Shown piece by piece: positions 48,142 to 58,233 of a stretch of DNA of 64,000 nt. The first letter of the stretch is position 1. Every line of letters starts with the position of its first letter. The DNA lies in the NCBI GenBank assembly GCA_020725025.1, contig DYFV01000005.1, positions 1 through 64,000 of the forward strand, in the 5' to 3' direction. The translations under genes and the position numbers were made by a program. Source of the DNA: Azoarcus sp. GTDB taxonomy: Bacteria; Pseudomonadota; Gammaproteobacteria; Burkholderiales; Rhodocyclaceae. The notes beneath the pieces are model-generated. The model saw only the letters and a program-made list of their open reading frames with translations. It had not been told where the DNA came from and made no database searches.

Positions 48142-48465
48142 ATGAATCTCAAAATCACCGGGCATCACGTCGAAGTCACGCCGGCCATCCGCGACTACGC
48201 GACCAACAAGCTCGACCGGGTGATCCGTCACTTCGACAACGTCACCAGCGTGAACGTGATCCTGTCGGTGGAGAAGCTGAAGCAGAAGGCCGAAGTGACC
48301 GTCCACGTGCGGGGCAAGGACATCTACGTGGAGAGCGACGACGGCGATATGTACGCCGCCATCGACAGCATGGTCGACAAGCTCGACCGCCAGGTGCTCA
48401 AGTACAAGCAGAAGGCTTACGACCACGTCCACGACGCGCTCAAGCATCAGAGCACGGAACTGTGA
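48142..48465 (+). CDS. hpf: Ribosome hibernation promoting factor
   Basis: A 107-residue protein of the short HPF/YfiA family (MNLKITGHHVEVTPAIRDY, KLDRVIRHFDNV, VESDDGDMYAAIDSMVDKLDRQ). It binds the 30S decoding site and promotes 100S dimers in stationary phase. It starts 16 bp after rpoN, its standard neighbour. Confidence 0.95.
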   Translation: MNLKITGHHVEVTPAIRDYATNKLDRVIRHFDNVTSVNVILSVEKLKQKAEVTVHVRGKDIYVESDDGDMYAAIDSMVDKLDRQVLKYKQKAYDHVHDALKHQSTEL

Positions 48466-48499
48466 CCCATTCCCTTCCTACCGGATCGCGGGGTGAGTT

Positions 48500-48505
48500 T
48501 ATAAT
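48500..48505 (+). promoter_or_regulatory. Possible -10 element before ptsN
   Basis: TATAAT in a locally AT-richer stretch 97 bp before the ptsN start. No clear -35 was seen. Confidence 0.4.
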
Positions 48506-48601
48506 TCGCGCGTTTTCTTGCAGCGCACCAAGCCCACTCCTCGATCCTTCCCGCCTGCGCGCGGCCCCGGCCTGTCCGGGGCCGGGCAGGGCCAGAGCAG
48601 C

Positions 48602-49087
48602 ATGAGCCTGATTGCCGACCTCCTGCCCCCTTCCAACGTGGTCGTCGACCTCGACGCCAGCAGCAAGAAGCGCGTTTTCGAGCAGGCGGGTCTGCTTTTC
48701 GAGAACAACCAGGGCATCGCGCGCAGCGTGGTGTTCGACAGCCTGTTCTCCCGCGAGCGCCTCGGCTCCACCGGGCTGGGACAGGGCATCGCGATCCCGC
48801 ACGGCCGCATCAAGGGCCTCAAGGAGGCGGCGGGCGCCTTCATCCGCCTCGAGACGCCGGTCCAGTTCGACGCCCCCGACGGGCGCCCGGTGAACATGCT
48901 GTTCGTGCTGCTGGTGCCCGAACAGGCCAACGAAACCCATTTGCAGCTGCTCTCCGAGCTCGCCCAGATGTTCAGCGACCGCGGCTTCCGGGAGCAGCTC
49001 CAGAGCGCGGCGGACGCCGCCGCCATCCACGCCCTCTTCGTCTCGTGGAGTCCGCATGCGACAAACGAGCGTCGCGCAGCTTTATGA
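48602..49087 (+). CDS. ptsN: PTS IIA-like nitrogen regulatory protein PtsN
   Basis: A 161-residue EIIA-Ntr domain with the phosphorylatable His in GIAIPHGRIKGLKEA. It belongs to the PTS-Ntr system, which links carbon, nitrogen and potassium status. It is phosphorylated through EI-Ntr and NPr. Its 3' end overlaps hprK by 32 bases. Confidence 0.94.
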   Translation: MSLIADLLPPSNVVVDLDASSKKRVFEQAGLLFENNQGIARSVVFDSLFSRERLGSTGLGQGIAIPHGRIKGLKEAAGAFIRLETPVQFDAPDGRPVNMLFVLLVPEQANETHLQLLSELAQMFSDRGFREQLQSAADAAAIHALFVSWSPHATNERRAAL

Positions 49088-49997
49088 GGCCCACCGCGCC
49101 CGGCTGGAGCTCACCCACGTCTGCGGCCGCCTCGACCGCCTGATCGAGGTCACCGAAGAGCGCGTCTGGCCGGCCGACCTGGTAGGCCACCTGAACCTGA
49201 TCCACCCCGAGCGCCTGCAGATCCTGGGCGCCGCGGAGCTCGCCTGGGCCCAGCGCCAGTCGAGCGAGAAGATCGCCCATCACCTCAACGAGATCATCGG
49301 CGCCCATCCGCCGGCGATCATCGTCGCCGACAACTGCACCGTGCCCGGCACCCTTCGCGCGATCTGCGAAGGCGCCGACGTAGCGCTGCTGACCACCCCG
49401 CTCGCCTCGGCGAGCGTCATCGACCAGTTGCGGGTGTACCTGTCCCGCCAGCTCGCGGAAAAGGTCTCCCTGCACGGCGTGTTCATGGACGTGCTCGGCC
49501 TGGGCGTGCTCATCACCGGCAGCTCCGGTGCCGGAAAGTCGGAGCTCGCGCTCGAGCTCATCTCGCGCGGCCACGGCCTGGTGGCGGACGACATCGTGGA
49601 GTTCTCGCGCGTCACCCCGACCGTGCTGGAAGGGCGCTGCCCGGCGCTCCTCAAGGATTTCATCGAGGTGCGCGGACTGGGCATCCTCAACATCCGCACC
49701 ATCTTCGGCGAGACGGCGTGCCGGCGGAAGATGCGCCTGCGGCTAGTGGTGCACCTCGAGCGGCGCCAGCCGGGCCAGGGCGATCCGTCGCGCCTGCCGA
49801 TGCACCGGGAGTCCCAGGAGATCCTCGGCGTCTCCATCCCGCGGGCCATCCTGCCCGTGGCGGCAGGCCGCAACCTCGCGGTGCTGCTCGAGGCGGCGGT
49901 GCGCTCCACCATCCTGCAGCTGCGCGGCCTCGACTCCACACAGGAGTTCATCGATCGCCAGAGCAAGCTGCTGATGGAGGGCGACGAGCCCGAGTGA
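49056..49997 (+). CDS. hprK: HPr kinase/phosphorylase
   Basis: A 313-residue enzyme that phosphorylates and dephosphorylates Ser of HPr/NPr. Walker A is GSSGAGKS (near residue 153), followed by the HprK signature LEVRGLGILNIRTIFGE-type segment (IEVRGLGILNIRTIFGE). The N-terminal domain is intact. In betaproteobacteria it normally stands after ptsN, as here. Confidence 0.96.
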   Translation: MRQTSVAQLYEAHRARLELTHVCGRLDRLIEVTEERVWPADLVGHLNLIHPERLQILGAAELAWAQRQSSEKIAHHLNEIIGAHPPAIIVADNCTVPGTLRAICEGADVALLTTPLASASVIDQLRVYLSRQLAEKVSLHGVFMDVLGLGVLITGSSGAGKSELALELISRGHGLVADDIVEFSRVTPTVLEGRCPALLKDFIEVRGLGILNIRTIFGETACRRKMRLRLVVHLERRQPGQGDPSRLPMHRESQEILGVSIPRAILPVAAGRNLAVLLEAAVRSTILQLRGLDSTQEFIDRQSKLLMEGDEPE

Positions 49998-50106
49998 GCG
50001 CCGGACCGCCACCGGGATCGCCTTGCGGCACATGTCGCAAGCGCCCTTGCGGCACCGCCGCATCGGCTGCTACTGTCGACCTCTTTGCCGCCCGCCGCAT
50101 CACGCC

Positions 50107-51627
50107 ATGACCGCCGCCCATCCGGACTATCTGGAACGCATCCTCAACGCCCAGGTGTATGACGTCGCCGAAGAAACGCCGCTCGACCTGGCGGCGAACC
50201 TGTCGGCGCGCATCCACAACACGCTGCATCTCAAGCGCGAGGACATGCAGCCGGTGTTCAGCTTCAAGCTGCGCGGCGCCTACAACAAGATGGCCCACCT
50301 GTCGTCGCAGGCCTTGAAGCGCGGCGTGATCTGCGCCTCGGCCGGCAACCACGCCCAGGGCGTGGCGCTTTCGGCGCAGAAGCTCGGGGTGCGCGCGGTG
50401 ATCGTGATGCCGACCACCACGCCGAACATCAAGATCGAGGCGGTGCGCGCGCGCGGCGGCGAGGTGGTGCTCGCCGGCGAGTCCTTCTCGGACGCCTACA
50501 CCCACGCGCTGGAGCTGGAGAAGGCCGAGAAACTCACCTTCGTGCATCCCTACGACGACCCGGACGTGATCGCCGGCCAGGGCACCATCGGCATGGAGAT
50601 CCTGCGCGCCCATGCCAAGCCGATCCACGCGATCTTCTGCTGCGTCGGCGGCGGCGGGCTGATCGCCGGGGTGGCCGCCTACGTGAAGCGGCTGCGCCCG
50701 GAGACGAAGATCATCGGCGTGGAGGCCGAGGGCGCCGACGCCATGACCCGCTCGCTCGCCCTGGGCGAGCGCGTCGTTCTCGACCAGGTCGGCCTTTTCG
50801 CCGACGGCGCCGCGGTGAAGCAGGTCGGCGAGGAAACCTTCCGCCTGTGCCAGGCCTATGTGGACGAGATGATCGTGGTCGACAACGACGCGATCTGCGC
50901 CGCCATCAAGGACGTGTTCGAGGACACCCGCTCCATCCTCGAGCCGGCCGGGGCACTGGCCGTCGCGGGCGCCAAGGAATACGCCAAGCGACACAAGCTG
51001 CGCGACAAGAGCCTGGTGGCGGTCGCCTCCGGCGCCAACATGAACTTCGACCGGCTGCGCTTCGTGGCCGAGCGGGCCGAGCTGGGCGAACAGCGCGAGG
51101 CGGTGCTGGCGGTGACCATCCCGGAGCAGCCCGGCTCCTTCAAGAAGTTCTGCGGGCTGCTGGGCAACCGAAACATCACCGAGTTCAACTACCGCTACGC
51201 CGACCCGAGCCAGGCGCACATCTTCGTAGGGGTGACGGTACACAACCGCGGCGAGGCGACCCGCCTGGTGGAGATGCTCGAGCGGCACGAGCTGCCCGCC
51301 CTCGACCTCACCGACGACGAGATGGCCAAGACCCACATCCGCTACATGGTGGGCGGGCGCGCGCCACAGGTCGACAACGAGCTGCTGTACCGCTTCACCT
51401 TCCCGGAGCGTCCCGGCGCCCTCATGAACTTCCTCACCAACCTGCGCACCGACTGGAACATCAGCCTGTTCCACTACCGCAACCACGGCGCCGACTACGG
51501 CCGGGTGCTGGTCGGCATGCAGGTGCCGCCCGGGGACAAGGAGGCCTTCAGCGCCTTCCTCGAGCGCCTCGGCTACGAGTACGTGGACGAGACGGCGAAC
51601 CCGGCCTACCACATGTTCCTGGGCTGA
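50107..51627 (+). CDS. ilvA: Threonine ammonia-lyase, biosynthetic (IlvA)
   Basis: A 506-residue PLP enzyme that makes 2-oxobutanoate for isoleucine. The PLP lysine is in QPVFSFKLRGAYNKM (near residue 54), the glycine loop is CVGGGGLIAGVA, and two ACT-like regulatory domains (about 325-500) give isoleucine/valine feedback control. The start at 50107 (MTAAHPDY) is chosen; an upstream in-frame ATG at 50023 would add 28 unlike residues. Confidence 0.96.
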   Translation: MTAAHPDYLERILNAQVYDVAEETPLDLAANLSARIHNTLHLKREDMQPVFSFKLRGAYNKMAHLSSQALKRGVICASAGNHAQGVALSAQKLGVRAVIVMPTTTPNIKIEAVRARGGEVVLAGESFSDAYTHALELEKAEKLTFVHPYDDPDVIAGQGTIGMEILRAHAKPIHAIFCCVGGGGLIAGVAAYVKRLRPETKIIGVEAEGADAMTRSLALGERVVLDQVGLFADGAAVKQVGEETFRLCQAYVDEMIVVDNDAICAAIKDVFEDTRSILEPAGALAVAGAKEYAKRHKLRDKSLVAVASGANMNFDRLRFVAERAELGEQREAVLAVTIPEQPGSFKKFCGLLGNRNITEFNYRYADPSQAHIFVGVTVHNRGEATRLVEMLERHELPALDLTDDEMAKTHIRYMVGGRAPQVDNELLYRFTFPERPGALMNFLTNLRTDWNISLFHYRNHGADYGRVLVGMQVPPGDKEAFSAFLERLGYEYVDETANPAYHMFLG

Positions 51628-51658
51628 GGCCGGGCGGCCGCAACCGGCTTTCGGCCGT

Positions 51659-51691
51659 TCCCGGATTCCGCTAGGGCTCCATCCGGACTAC
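51659..51691. repeat. REP-like element, degenerate copy after ilvA
   Basis: CCCGGATTCCGC...CTCCATCCGGACTAC, with the same ends as the copies at 4821 and 61561 but with base changes. A partial inverted arm (GGAATCCGGG) follows near 51743. It lies between the convergent ilvA and 5-formyltetrahydrofolate cyclo-ligase genes. Confidence 0.75.
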
Positions 51692-51796
51692 GAATCCGCC
51701 GCGCAAGTCTCCACCACCCCTGCAGCCAGGACGGGGGAACGGAATCCGGGGGCGGCGGTGGTCGTGGCGCCGCCGTGCATCCTTGCGTCGCCGCTC

Positions 51797-52402
51797 CTAC
51801 ATGGCGTCCCGGCGCGCCGGAGCGTAACCCGCCTCGGTGACGATCCAGTCCATGGGGCGGTCGTAAGGCTGCGGGTACACCGTCTCGACGCGCCCGAACT
51901 CGAACCCCAACCCGACCGCCACCGGATCCATCACCGCCAGCGTCCGGTCGAAATAGCCTCCCCCGTACCCCAGCCGATAGCCCGCCGCGTCGAAGGCGTT
52001 GCAGGGCACCAGCACCACGTCCGGCACGATGAACTCGCCCTCCGGCGGGTGCGGGATCCCGTGGCGGTCGAACGCCATTTCCATCCCCGGTGTCCACCTG
52101 CGGAACACCATCGGCGTTGCTCTGTCGAGCACGACAGGGAGGAGCGCGACGCGCGTCGGGTCGTCGGCCAGCCAGCGGGTGACCCAGGCGCGCAGGTCGG
52201 GCTCCCCCCGGAAGGGCCAGCAGAAGGCGAGATGTCGCGGCGCAAGACGTTCGACCAGTTGCCCGAGGTAGGCTTCGAGCGGTCGCACGAGCGCGCTGCG
52301 GTGGGCGGCGGTGAGGGCTTCGCGCTCGGCGATGGCGCGGGCGCGCATCGCCCGGCGCAGCCCGGCGATGTCGTCGTCGGAAGAAGGAACAATCAAGGTC
52401 AC
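51797..52402 (-). CDS. 5-formyltetrahydrofolate cyclo-ligase
   Basis: A 201-residue protein that converts 5-formyl-THF to 5,10-methenyl-THF with ATP. The end of the protein has the family signature (VLVPCNAFDAAGYRLGYGGGYFDRTL). The start is taken as the GTG at 52402, which puts the LRRAMRARAIAERE helix at the normal distance from the N-terminus; the first in-frame ATG lies inside that helix. It is divergent from slt, 40 bp away. Confidence 0.9.
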   Translation of the reverse strand: MTLIVPSSDDDIAGLRRAMRARAIAEREALTAAHRSALVRPLEAYLGQLVERLAPRHLAFCWPFRGEPDLRAWVTRWLADDPTRVALLPVVLDRATPMVFRRWTPGMEMAFDRHGIPHPPEGEFIVPDVVLVPCNAFDAAGYRLGYGGGYFDRTLAVMDPVAVGLGFEFGRVETVYPQPYDRPMDWIVTEAGYAPARRDAM

Positions 52403-52442
52403 AGTCCAGTGGCCGGTCGGTGAAAGAAAGGGATGGTAAGGG

Positions 52443-54374
52443 ATGAAAAAGGGGTTGGGGGCACTCCTTGCGCTTTGGCTCGCGTGTGCGAGCCCGGGCA
52501 CCGGGGCACAGGTCGGTGACGAGCGCGTTCTTGCGGCGCGCGAGGCCTTGCGGGTGGGGGACCGCGACACGCTGGAGCGTCTGGCGCGGGCGAGCGACGG
52601 GCACGCGCTCGACGCCTACGTCCGGTACTGGCTGCTTTTCAACAAGCTGGCCCGCCCGGAGCCGCCGCCTGTCGCCGAGCTCACCGAGTTCCTCCTCGCC
52701 GAGTCGGGCAGCCTGCTCGCCGAGCGATTGCGCGGCGACTGGCTGCGCCGGCTCGCCGCCGACGGGGCGTGGGACGCCTTCCTCCGCCTCTACCCCGACC
52801 TCGTAAGCCCGGACGCCGAGTTGCGCTGTCTCGCCTGGCAGGCGAGGCTCAATACCGGCGACGCCACCCTGACGCCCGAGGTGACCGCCCGCTGGCAGGA
52901 ACTCGACGGCAACCACGTCGCCTGCGAGCCGGTCCTGCGCGCCCTGGCGCTCTCCGGCAAGGTCACCCGCGACGACATCTGGTGGCGCTTCCGGCGCCAG
53001 GTCGACAGCCGGAATACCGGCGCAGCGCGGGCCACTCTGGGCTGGCTGCCGAAATCCGAGGCGCCCGCTCCGGCGCTCTTCGACCGCGCAATGAGATCGC
53101 CCGCCGCCTACCTCGACCGCCTGCCCGCCAACTTCGCCGCCACGCGGGCGGGGCGCGAGCTGGCGCTCGCGGCGATGGTGCGGCTCGCGCGGGAAGACGA
53201 CGTGCGCGCGGCCCAGGCGCGATTCCTACGGGTGAGCGACCGCCTCGAGCACCGCGAGCGCGCCTACATGTACGCGGTGCTCGGCCACCACGGCGCACTC
53301 TCGCGCCTGCCCCAGGCCGCGGAGTGGTATCGCGCCGCGGGCGACGTGCCGCTGTCGCCCGAGCAGCGGGCGTGGCGGGTACGCGCGGCCCTGCGTGCGG
53401 AGAACTGGCCCATGGTGCACGACGCCATCGTCGCGCTCCCTCCGGCCGAGCGCGAGCGGCCCGAGTGGATCTACTGGCTAGGCCGCGCCCAGGCGGCCCA
53501 GGGGCGTACGGAGGCCGCACAGACCCTCTACCGGCGCATCGCCGGCGAGCCGCATTTCTACGGCCTGCTCGCCGGCGAAGAGCTGGGCGAGCGCTTCGTC
53601 GCGCCGACCGGCGGCGACCCCGCGGCGGCTGCCGATACGGCACGCGCCGAGGCCGACCCGGGCCTGCGCCGCGCCATCGCGCTGCACCGGCTCGACATGC
53701 GGCTCGATTCGGTGCGCGAATGGAACTGGGCGCTGCGCGGCCAGGACGAGGGCTTCCTCGTCGCCGCCGCCCGGCTCGCCTTGCGCCAGGAGATGTTCGA
53801 CCGCGCCATCAGCACGGCCGAGCGCACCGACCCGCGGGCCAATCTGGAGCTGCGCTACATCGCGCCCTTCCGCGACCTGGTGGAGCCGCAGGCGCGCGCC
53901 CAGGGCCTCGACATGGGCTGGGTGTACGGCGTGATGCGCCAGGAGAGCCGCTTCGCCACGCCCGCGCGCTCGAGCTCCGGCGCACAGGGGCTGATGCAGG
54001 TGATGCCGGCCACCGGCAAGTGGGTGGCGCGCAAGATCGGGATGCCGAACTATCACCCGCGCATGCTCATCGACCCCAACGTCAACGTGCGCCTCGGCAC
54101 GAGCTACATGCGCCTGATCATGGAAGGCCTCGACAACCATCCGGTGCTCGCCTCGGCCGGCTACAACGCCGGCCCCTCCCGGGCTCGCCGCTGGCGCGAC
54201 GAGCGCCCGCTGGAAGGCGCGATCTATGCCGAGACCATCCCCTTCGACGAGACCCGCGACTATGTCAAGAAGGTGATGTCGAACGCCCTGATCTACGCCG
54301 CGCTGTTCGAGGGCCGTCCGCAGTCCCTGAAGGAGCGGCTCGGGATCATCGCGCCGCGATTGGCGAACGAATAA
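52443..54374 (+). CDS. slt: Soluble lytic murein transglycosylase
   Basis: A 643-residue periplasmic enzyme that cuts peptidoglycan to 1,6-anhydromuropeptides. It has a signal peptide (1 to about 22), a long superhelical region, and a C-terminal SLT domain from about residue 490. The catalytic Glu is in GVMRQESRFATPARSSSGAQG, followed by LMQVMPATG and the AGYNAGPSRARRW motif. Length matches Slt70-type enzymes. Confidence 0.95.
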   Translation: MKKGLGALLALWLACASPGTGAQVGDERVLAAREALRVGDRDTLERLARASDGHALDAYVRYWLLFNKLARPEPPPVAELTEFLLAESGSLLAERLRGDWLRRLAADGAWDAFLRLYPDLVSPDAELRCLAWQARLNTGDATLTPEVTARWQELDGNHVACEPVLRALALSGKVTRDDIWWRFRRQVDSRNTGAARATLGWLPKSEAPAPALFDRAMRSPAAYLDRLPANFAATRAGRELALAAMVRLAREDDVRAAQARFLRVSDRLEHRERAYMYAVLGHHGALSRLPQAAEWYRAAGDVPLSPEQRAWRVRAALRAENWPMVHDAIVALPPAERERPEWIYWLGRAQAAQGRTEAAQTLYRRIAGEPHFYGLLAGEELGERFVAPTGGDPAAAADTARAEADPGLRRAIALHRLDMRLDSVREWNWALRGQDEGFLVAAARLALRQEMFDRAISTAERTDPRANLELRYIAPFRDLVEPQARAQGLDMGWVYGVMRQESRFATPARSSSGAQGLMQVMPATGKWVARKIGMPNYHPRMLIDPNVNVRLGTSYMRLIMEGLDNHPVLASAGYNAGPSRARRWRDERPLEGAIYAETIPFDETRDYVKKVMSNALIYAALFEGRPQSLKERLGIIAPRLANE

Positions 54375-54412
54375 GGCTTCCGGCAGGAGGGCCGAATACC
54401 TCAAAATGGGGT

Positions 54413-55402
54413 ATGTCCATGTCGGGAAGCAAGACCATGATCATCGAACGTGTCGTGCTCGTGGGCGGCTCCGGATTCGTCGGCTATTCGGTCGCCAATC
54501 GCCTGGCCGAGGCCGGCGTCGGCACCCTGGTGCCCACCCGCCGGTGCAGCCGCGCCGGGCATCTGCTGATCCTGCCCACCGTCGAGGTGGTGGAGGCGAA
54601 CGTCCACGATCCGGCTACGCTCGCACAGCTGTTCGCCGGGGCGGACGCGGTGGTGAATCTGGTCGGCATCCTGCACTCGCGCAGCGGCTCGCCCTACGGG
54701 CCCGACTTCGCCCGCGCCCACGTGGAGCTGCCGCGCAAGATCGTCGCCGCCTGCCGCCAGGCCGGCGTGAAGCGCCTGGTGCACGTGAGCGCACTCGGCG
54801 CCGACCCGAACGGCCCGTCGGAATATCAGCGCTCCAAGGCAGCCGGGGAAGCCGAGATCCGCGCCGCGGGCGAAGAACCCTGCTGGACCATCCTGCGCCC
54901 GTCGGTCATGTTCGGACGGGGCGATCACTTCCTGAACCTCTTCGTCCGCCTCGCCCACCGCTTCCCGGTGCTGCCGCTCGCGGGCGCCCATGCGCGCTTC
55001 CAGCCGGTATTCGTCGAGGATGTGGCCGAGGTGGTGTGGCGCAGCCTCGTCGAGCCGTCGGCCGCCGGCCAGACCTTCGAGGTGGCGGGCCCGCGGGTCT
55101 ACACGCTGCGCGAGCTCGTGGAGTACGCCACCGAGCTCGCCGGCCGGCCGCGTCCGATCATCCCGCTGCCCGAATCGGCGGCGATGCTCCAGGCCGCGGT
55201 GATGGAGCTCGCGCCGGCGCCGCTGATGAGCCGCGACAACGTGCGCTCGATGCGCGTGCCCAACGTCGCGAGCGGCGCCCCGCTGCCCTTCGGGCTCACC
55301 CCGACCGCGCTGGAGGCGGTGGCCCCGGCCTGGATCGGCGACGGCTCGCCCCGCGCGCGCTACTATCCGCTACGTACCCGCGCCCACCGCCACCACCAGT
55401 GA
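54413..55402 (+). CDS. NDUFA9-like NAD(P)-binding epimerase-family protein
   Basis: A 329-residue atypical short-chain dehydrogenase of the 'complex I NDUFA9 subunit' family. The N-terminal nucleotide-binding loop is VGGSGFVGYSVANRL, and the SDR-like helix carries EYQRSKAAGEAEIR. Bacterial members are thought to act on quinone- or sugar-linked substrates; the real one is unknown. ATGs at 54413, 54419 and 54437 are all possible; the first is chosen. It follows slt after 38 bp. Confidence 0.87.
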   Translation: MSMSGSKTMIIERVVLVGGSGFVGYSVANRLAEAGVGTLVPTRRCSRAGHLLILPTVEVVEANVHDPATLAQLFAGADAVVNLVGILHSRSGSPYGPDFARAHVELPRKIVAACRQAGVKRLVHVSALGADPNGPSEYQRSKAAGEAEIRAAGEEPCWTILRPSVMFGRGDHFLNLFVRLAHRFPVLPLAGAHARFQPVFVEDVAEVVWRSLVEPSAAGQTFEVAGPRVYTLRELVEYATELAGRPRPIIPLPESAAMLQAAVMELAPAPLMSRDNVRSMRVPNVASGAPLPFGLTPTALEAVAPAWIGDGSPRARYYPLRTRAHRHHQ

Positions 55403-55439
55403 GGCGGGCCCCCCTGCCCCTTTCCCGGAGACCTCGCGC

Positions 55440-56084
55440 ATGAAGCTCATCATCGGCAACAAGAACTACTCCTCGTGGTCGCTGCGCGCGTGGCTCGCGG
55501 CGCGCGCGAGCGGCGTCGCCTTCGAGGAGATCCGCATCCCGCTGTTCATCCCCGGCAGCCGTGAGCGCATCCTGGCGCACTCGCCCTCCGGCAAGGTGCC
55601 GTGCCTGAACGACCACGGGCTCGCGGTGTGGGACTCGCTCGCCATCTGCGAATACCTCGCCGAGCGCACCCCGGCGCTGTGGCCCGCCGACCGGGCAGCG
55701 CGCGCGGTGGCCAGATCGGTGAGCGCGGAGATGCACTCGGGCTTCGTCGCGCTGCGTCAGCACATGAGCATGAATATCCGCAAGGACTACGCGGGCAAGG
55801 GCCGCACGCCGGAGGTCGAGGCGGACATCGCGCGCATCACCGCCATCTGGAACGACTGCCGGGCGCGCTTCGGCGCGGGCGGCGCCTACCTCTTCGGCGC
55901 CTTCACCGCCGCCGACGCCATGTACGCGCCGGTCTGCTTCCGCTTCAAGACCTACGGCGTGAAGCCGGAGGGCGCCGCCGGAGCCTATCTGGCGGCCATG
56001 CTCGAGCACCCCTGGATGCGCGAGTGGGAGGCCGCGGCGCTGGCCGAGACCGAATCCATCCCCGCCGAGGACCTGTACGGCTGA
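55440..56084 (+). CDS. Glutathione S-transferase family protein
   Basis: A 214-residue protein with an N-terminal thioredoxin-like domain ([18 protein letters not shown], with the SSWSLR active-site Ser pattern of YfcF-type GSTs, and SGKVPCL) and a helical C-terminal domain ([15 protein letters not shown]). It is coupled to cca by an ATGA overlap. The substrate is unknown. Confidence 0.9.
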   Translation: MKLIIGNKNYSSWSLRAWLAARASGVAFEEIRIPLFIPGSRERILAHSPSGKVPCLNDHGLAVWDSLAICEYLAERTPALWPADRAARAVARSVSAEMHSGFVALRQHMSMNIRKDYAGKGRTPEVEADIARITAIWNDCRARFGAGGAYLFGAFTAADAMYAPVCFRFKTYGVKPEGAAGAYLAAMLEHPWMREWEAAALAETESIPAEDLYG

Positions 56085-57313
56085 TGCGTTGCTATGTAGT
56101 GGGCGGCGCGGTCCGCGACGCGCTGCTGGGGCTGCCGGTGCAGGACCACGACTGGGTGGTGGTCGGGGCCACGCCCGATGAGATGCTGGCCCGGGGCTTC
56201 AAGCAGGTGGGCAAGGACTTCCCGGTCTTTCTCCATCCGCAGACGGGCGAGGAGTATGCGCTCGCGCGCACCGAGCGCAAGTCCGGACGCGGCTACCACG
56301 GCTTCACGGTGCACGCCTCGCCCGAGGTCACCCTGGAGGAGGACCTCCTGCGGCGCGACCTCACCATCAACGCCATCGCCCGCGCCGAGGACGGCAGCCT
56401 CATCGACCCCTACGGCGGACGCGGGGACATCGAGCGGAGGGTGTTCCGTCACGTGAGCCCGGCCTTCGCCGAGGATCCGGTGCGCATCCTGCGCGTGGCG
56501 CGCTTCGCCGCCCGCTTCGCCGACTTCACGGTGGCGCCCGAGACGCTCGCCCTGATGCGCACGATGGTGGACGACGGCGAGGTCGACCATCTCGTCCCCG
56601 AACGGGTGTGGCAGGAGCTCGCCCGCGGCCTGATGGAGGCCACACCCTCGCGCATGATCGCGGTGCTGCGCGAATGCGGGGCGCTCGCGCGCATCCTGCC
56701 GGAGGTGGAGCGTCTCTTCGGCGTGCCGCAGCCGGCGCAGTACCACCCGGAGATCGACACCGGCGTGCACGTGATGGCGGTGCTGGACCACGCCGCCGGC
56801 GCCGGCGAGCCGCTCGCGGTACGCTGGGCCTGCCTGCTTCACGACCTGGGCAAGGGCGACACCCCCGCCGACGTGCTGCCCCATCATTACGGCCACGAAG
56901 AGAAGAGCGCGACGCGGGCGAAGGAGGTGTCCGAACGCCTCAAGGCGCCTACCGACTGCCGGGATCTCGCGGTGCTGCTCGCCCGCGAGCACGGCATCCT
57001 GCACCAGGCTGCGCGCCTGCGGCCGCAGACCATGGTGAAGGTCCTCGAGCGCAGCGACGCGCTGCGCCGTCCGGAGCGCTTCGAGCTGCTGCTGGCCGCC
57101 GCGGCCTGCGACTTCCATGGGCGCCCGGGGCGCGCGCCCGAGCCCTACGCTGCCGCCGGCCTATGGCAGGCGGCGCTCGCCGCGGTGCGCTCGGTGGACG
57201 CCGGGGCGATCGCGCGGGCGTGTGCCGACAAGGCGCAGATTCCCCAGCGCATCCACCAGGCGCGGGTCGCCGCCGTGGCCGCCCTGCGGCCGGAGCGATC
57301 GGCCGATCGTTGA
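56084..57313 (+). CDS. cca: Multifunctional CCA tRNA nucleotidyltransferase
   Basis: A 409-residue enzyme that adds or repairs the tRNA CCA end. The class II head is clear: [13 protein letters not shown], the DHDW metal-binding motif (Asp-x-Asp equivalent), and the [10 protein letters not shown] and [16 protein letters not shown] motifs. An HD phosphohydrolase domain (LLHDLGKG) follows, as in E. coli Cca. The start overlaps the stop of the GST gene. Confidence 0.96.
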   Translation: MRCYVVGGAVRDALLGLPVQDHDWVVVGATPDEMLARGFKQVGKDFPVFLHPQTGEEYALARTERKSGRGYHGFTVHASPEVTLEEDLLRRDLTINAIARAEDGSLIDPYGGRGDIERRVFRHVSPAFAEDPVRILRVARFAARFADFTVAPETLALMRTMVDDGEVDHLVPERVWQELARGLMEATPSRMIAVLRECGALARILPEVERLFGVPQPAQYHPEIDTGVHVMAVLDHAAGAGEPLAVRWACLLHDLGKGDTPADVLPHHYGHEEKSATRAKEVSERLKAPTDCRDLAVLLAREHGILHQAARLRPQTMVKVLERSDALRRPERFELLLAAAACDFHGRPGRAPEPYAAAGLWQAALAAVRSVDAGAIARACADKAQIPQRIHQARVAAVAALRPERSADR

Positions 57314-57330
57314 AATAGCCGCTGCGGCCC

Positions 57331-57528
57331 TCAGATTGCTCGCAGGACAAGCCAGGCCAGCAGCGACAGGAGTACGGTGCTGGTGAAGGGGAAGTGGTAG
57401 GTGCGGCCGCGCAGGCGGAAGTGGAGGTCGCCCGGCAGCCGGCCCAGGCGCAGGTTGCGCCTGAGCTGCGGCTGGAAGAGCCCGCTCACGAGCACCAGCA
57501 ACACGATCACCACCAGCCACTTGAGCAT
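57331..57528 (-). CDS. DUF2905 family small membrane protein
   Basis: A 65-residue protein with two hydrophobic helices (1-18 and 46-63) and the middle LRLGRLPGDLHFRLRGRTYHFPFTS typical of DUF2905. The function is unknown. It converges on cca with an 18-bp gap. Confidence 0.85.
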   Translation of the reverse strand: MLKWLVVIVLLVLVSGLFQPQLRRNLRLGRLPGDLHFRLRGRTYHFPFTSTVLLSLLAWLVLRAI

Positions 57529-57612
57529 CCACCACCCCCTCGAAACGCGCATTAGACCCGTACCGGGCCCGTATCGCAAACGCGGCTTGCGCCGCAGCAA
57601 CAAGAGCAAAGA

Positions 57613-58233
57613 ATGATCACGCTGTACACCTGGAGCACCCCCAACGGACGCAAGGCGTCCATCGCCCTCGAAGAGCTGGGCCTCGCCTACCGCGCAGTGC
57701 CCATCGACATCACGCGCAACGAGCAGCACACGCCCGAGTTCCTGGCGCTCAACCCCAACAACCGCATTCCGGTGATCGTCGACCCGGAGGGCCCCGACGG
57801 CGCGCCGATCACGGTGATCGAATCGGGCGCGATCCTGCTCTACCTCGCCGAGAAGACCGGCCGGCTGCTGCCCGCCGCTCCGCGCGCCCGCTGCGAAGCC
57901 ATCCAGTGGCTGATGTTCCAGATGGGCAACATCGGGCCGATGCTCGGCCAGGCGCACCACTTCCTGCGCTTCGCGCCCGACGTGATTCCCTACGCGATCG
58001 AACGCTACTCGAAGGAGGCGGCGCGGCTGTACGGGGTGCTCGAGACGCGCCTTGCGGAACGCAAATGGCTCGCCGGGGACGAATATTCAGTTGCGGATAT
58101 CGCCACCTTCCCGTGGATCGCCCGCCACGACTGGCAGGGCATCGATCTCGCCCGTTATCCCGCGGTTGCACGCTGGTTCGCGGCCATGGCGTCGCGCCCG
58201 GCCGTGCGGCGCGGCATGGAGGTTCCCACATGA
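57613..58233 (+). CDS. Glutathione S-transferase (YghU/YfcG-like)
   Basis: A 206-residue GST. TWSTPNGRKASIALEELGL is the N-terminal active-site segment, NPNNRIPVIVD holds the cis-Pro, and ESGAILLYLAEKTG contacts glutathione. This pattern is of the Nu-class YghU/YfcG disulfide reductases. Its stop overlaps the start of the next gene (ATGA), which suggests a shared detoxification or metabolic task. Confidence 0.92.
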   Translation: MITLYTWSTPNGRKASIALEELGLAYRAVPIDITRNEQHTPEFLALNPNNRIPVIVDPEGPDGAPITVIESGAILLYLAEKTGRLLPAAPRARCEAIQWLMFQMGNIGPMLGQAHHFLRFAPDVIPYAIERYSKEAARLYGVLETRLAERKWLAGDEYSVADIATFPWIARHDWQGIDLARYPAVARWFAAMASRPAVRRGMEVPT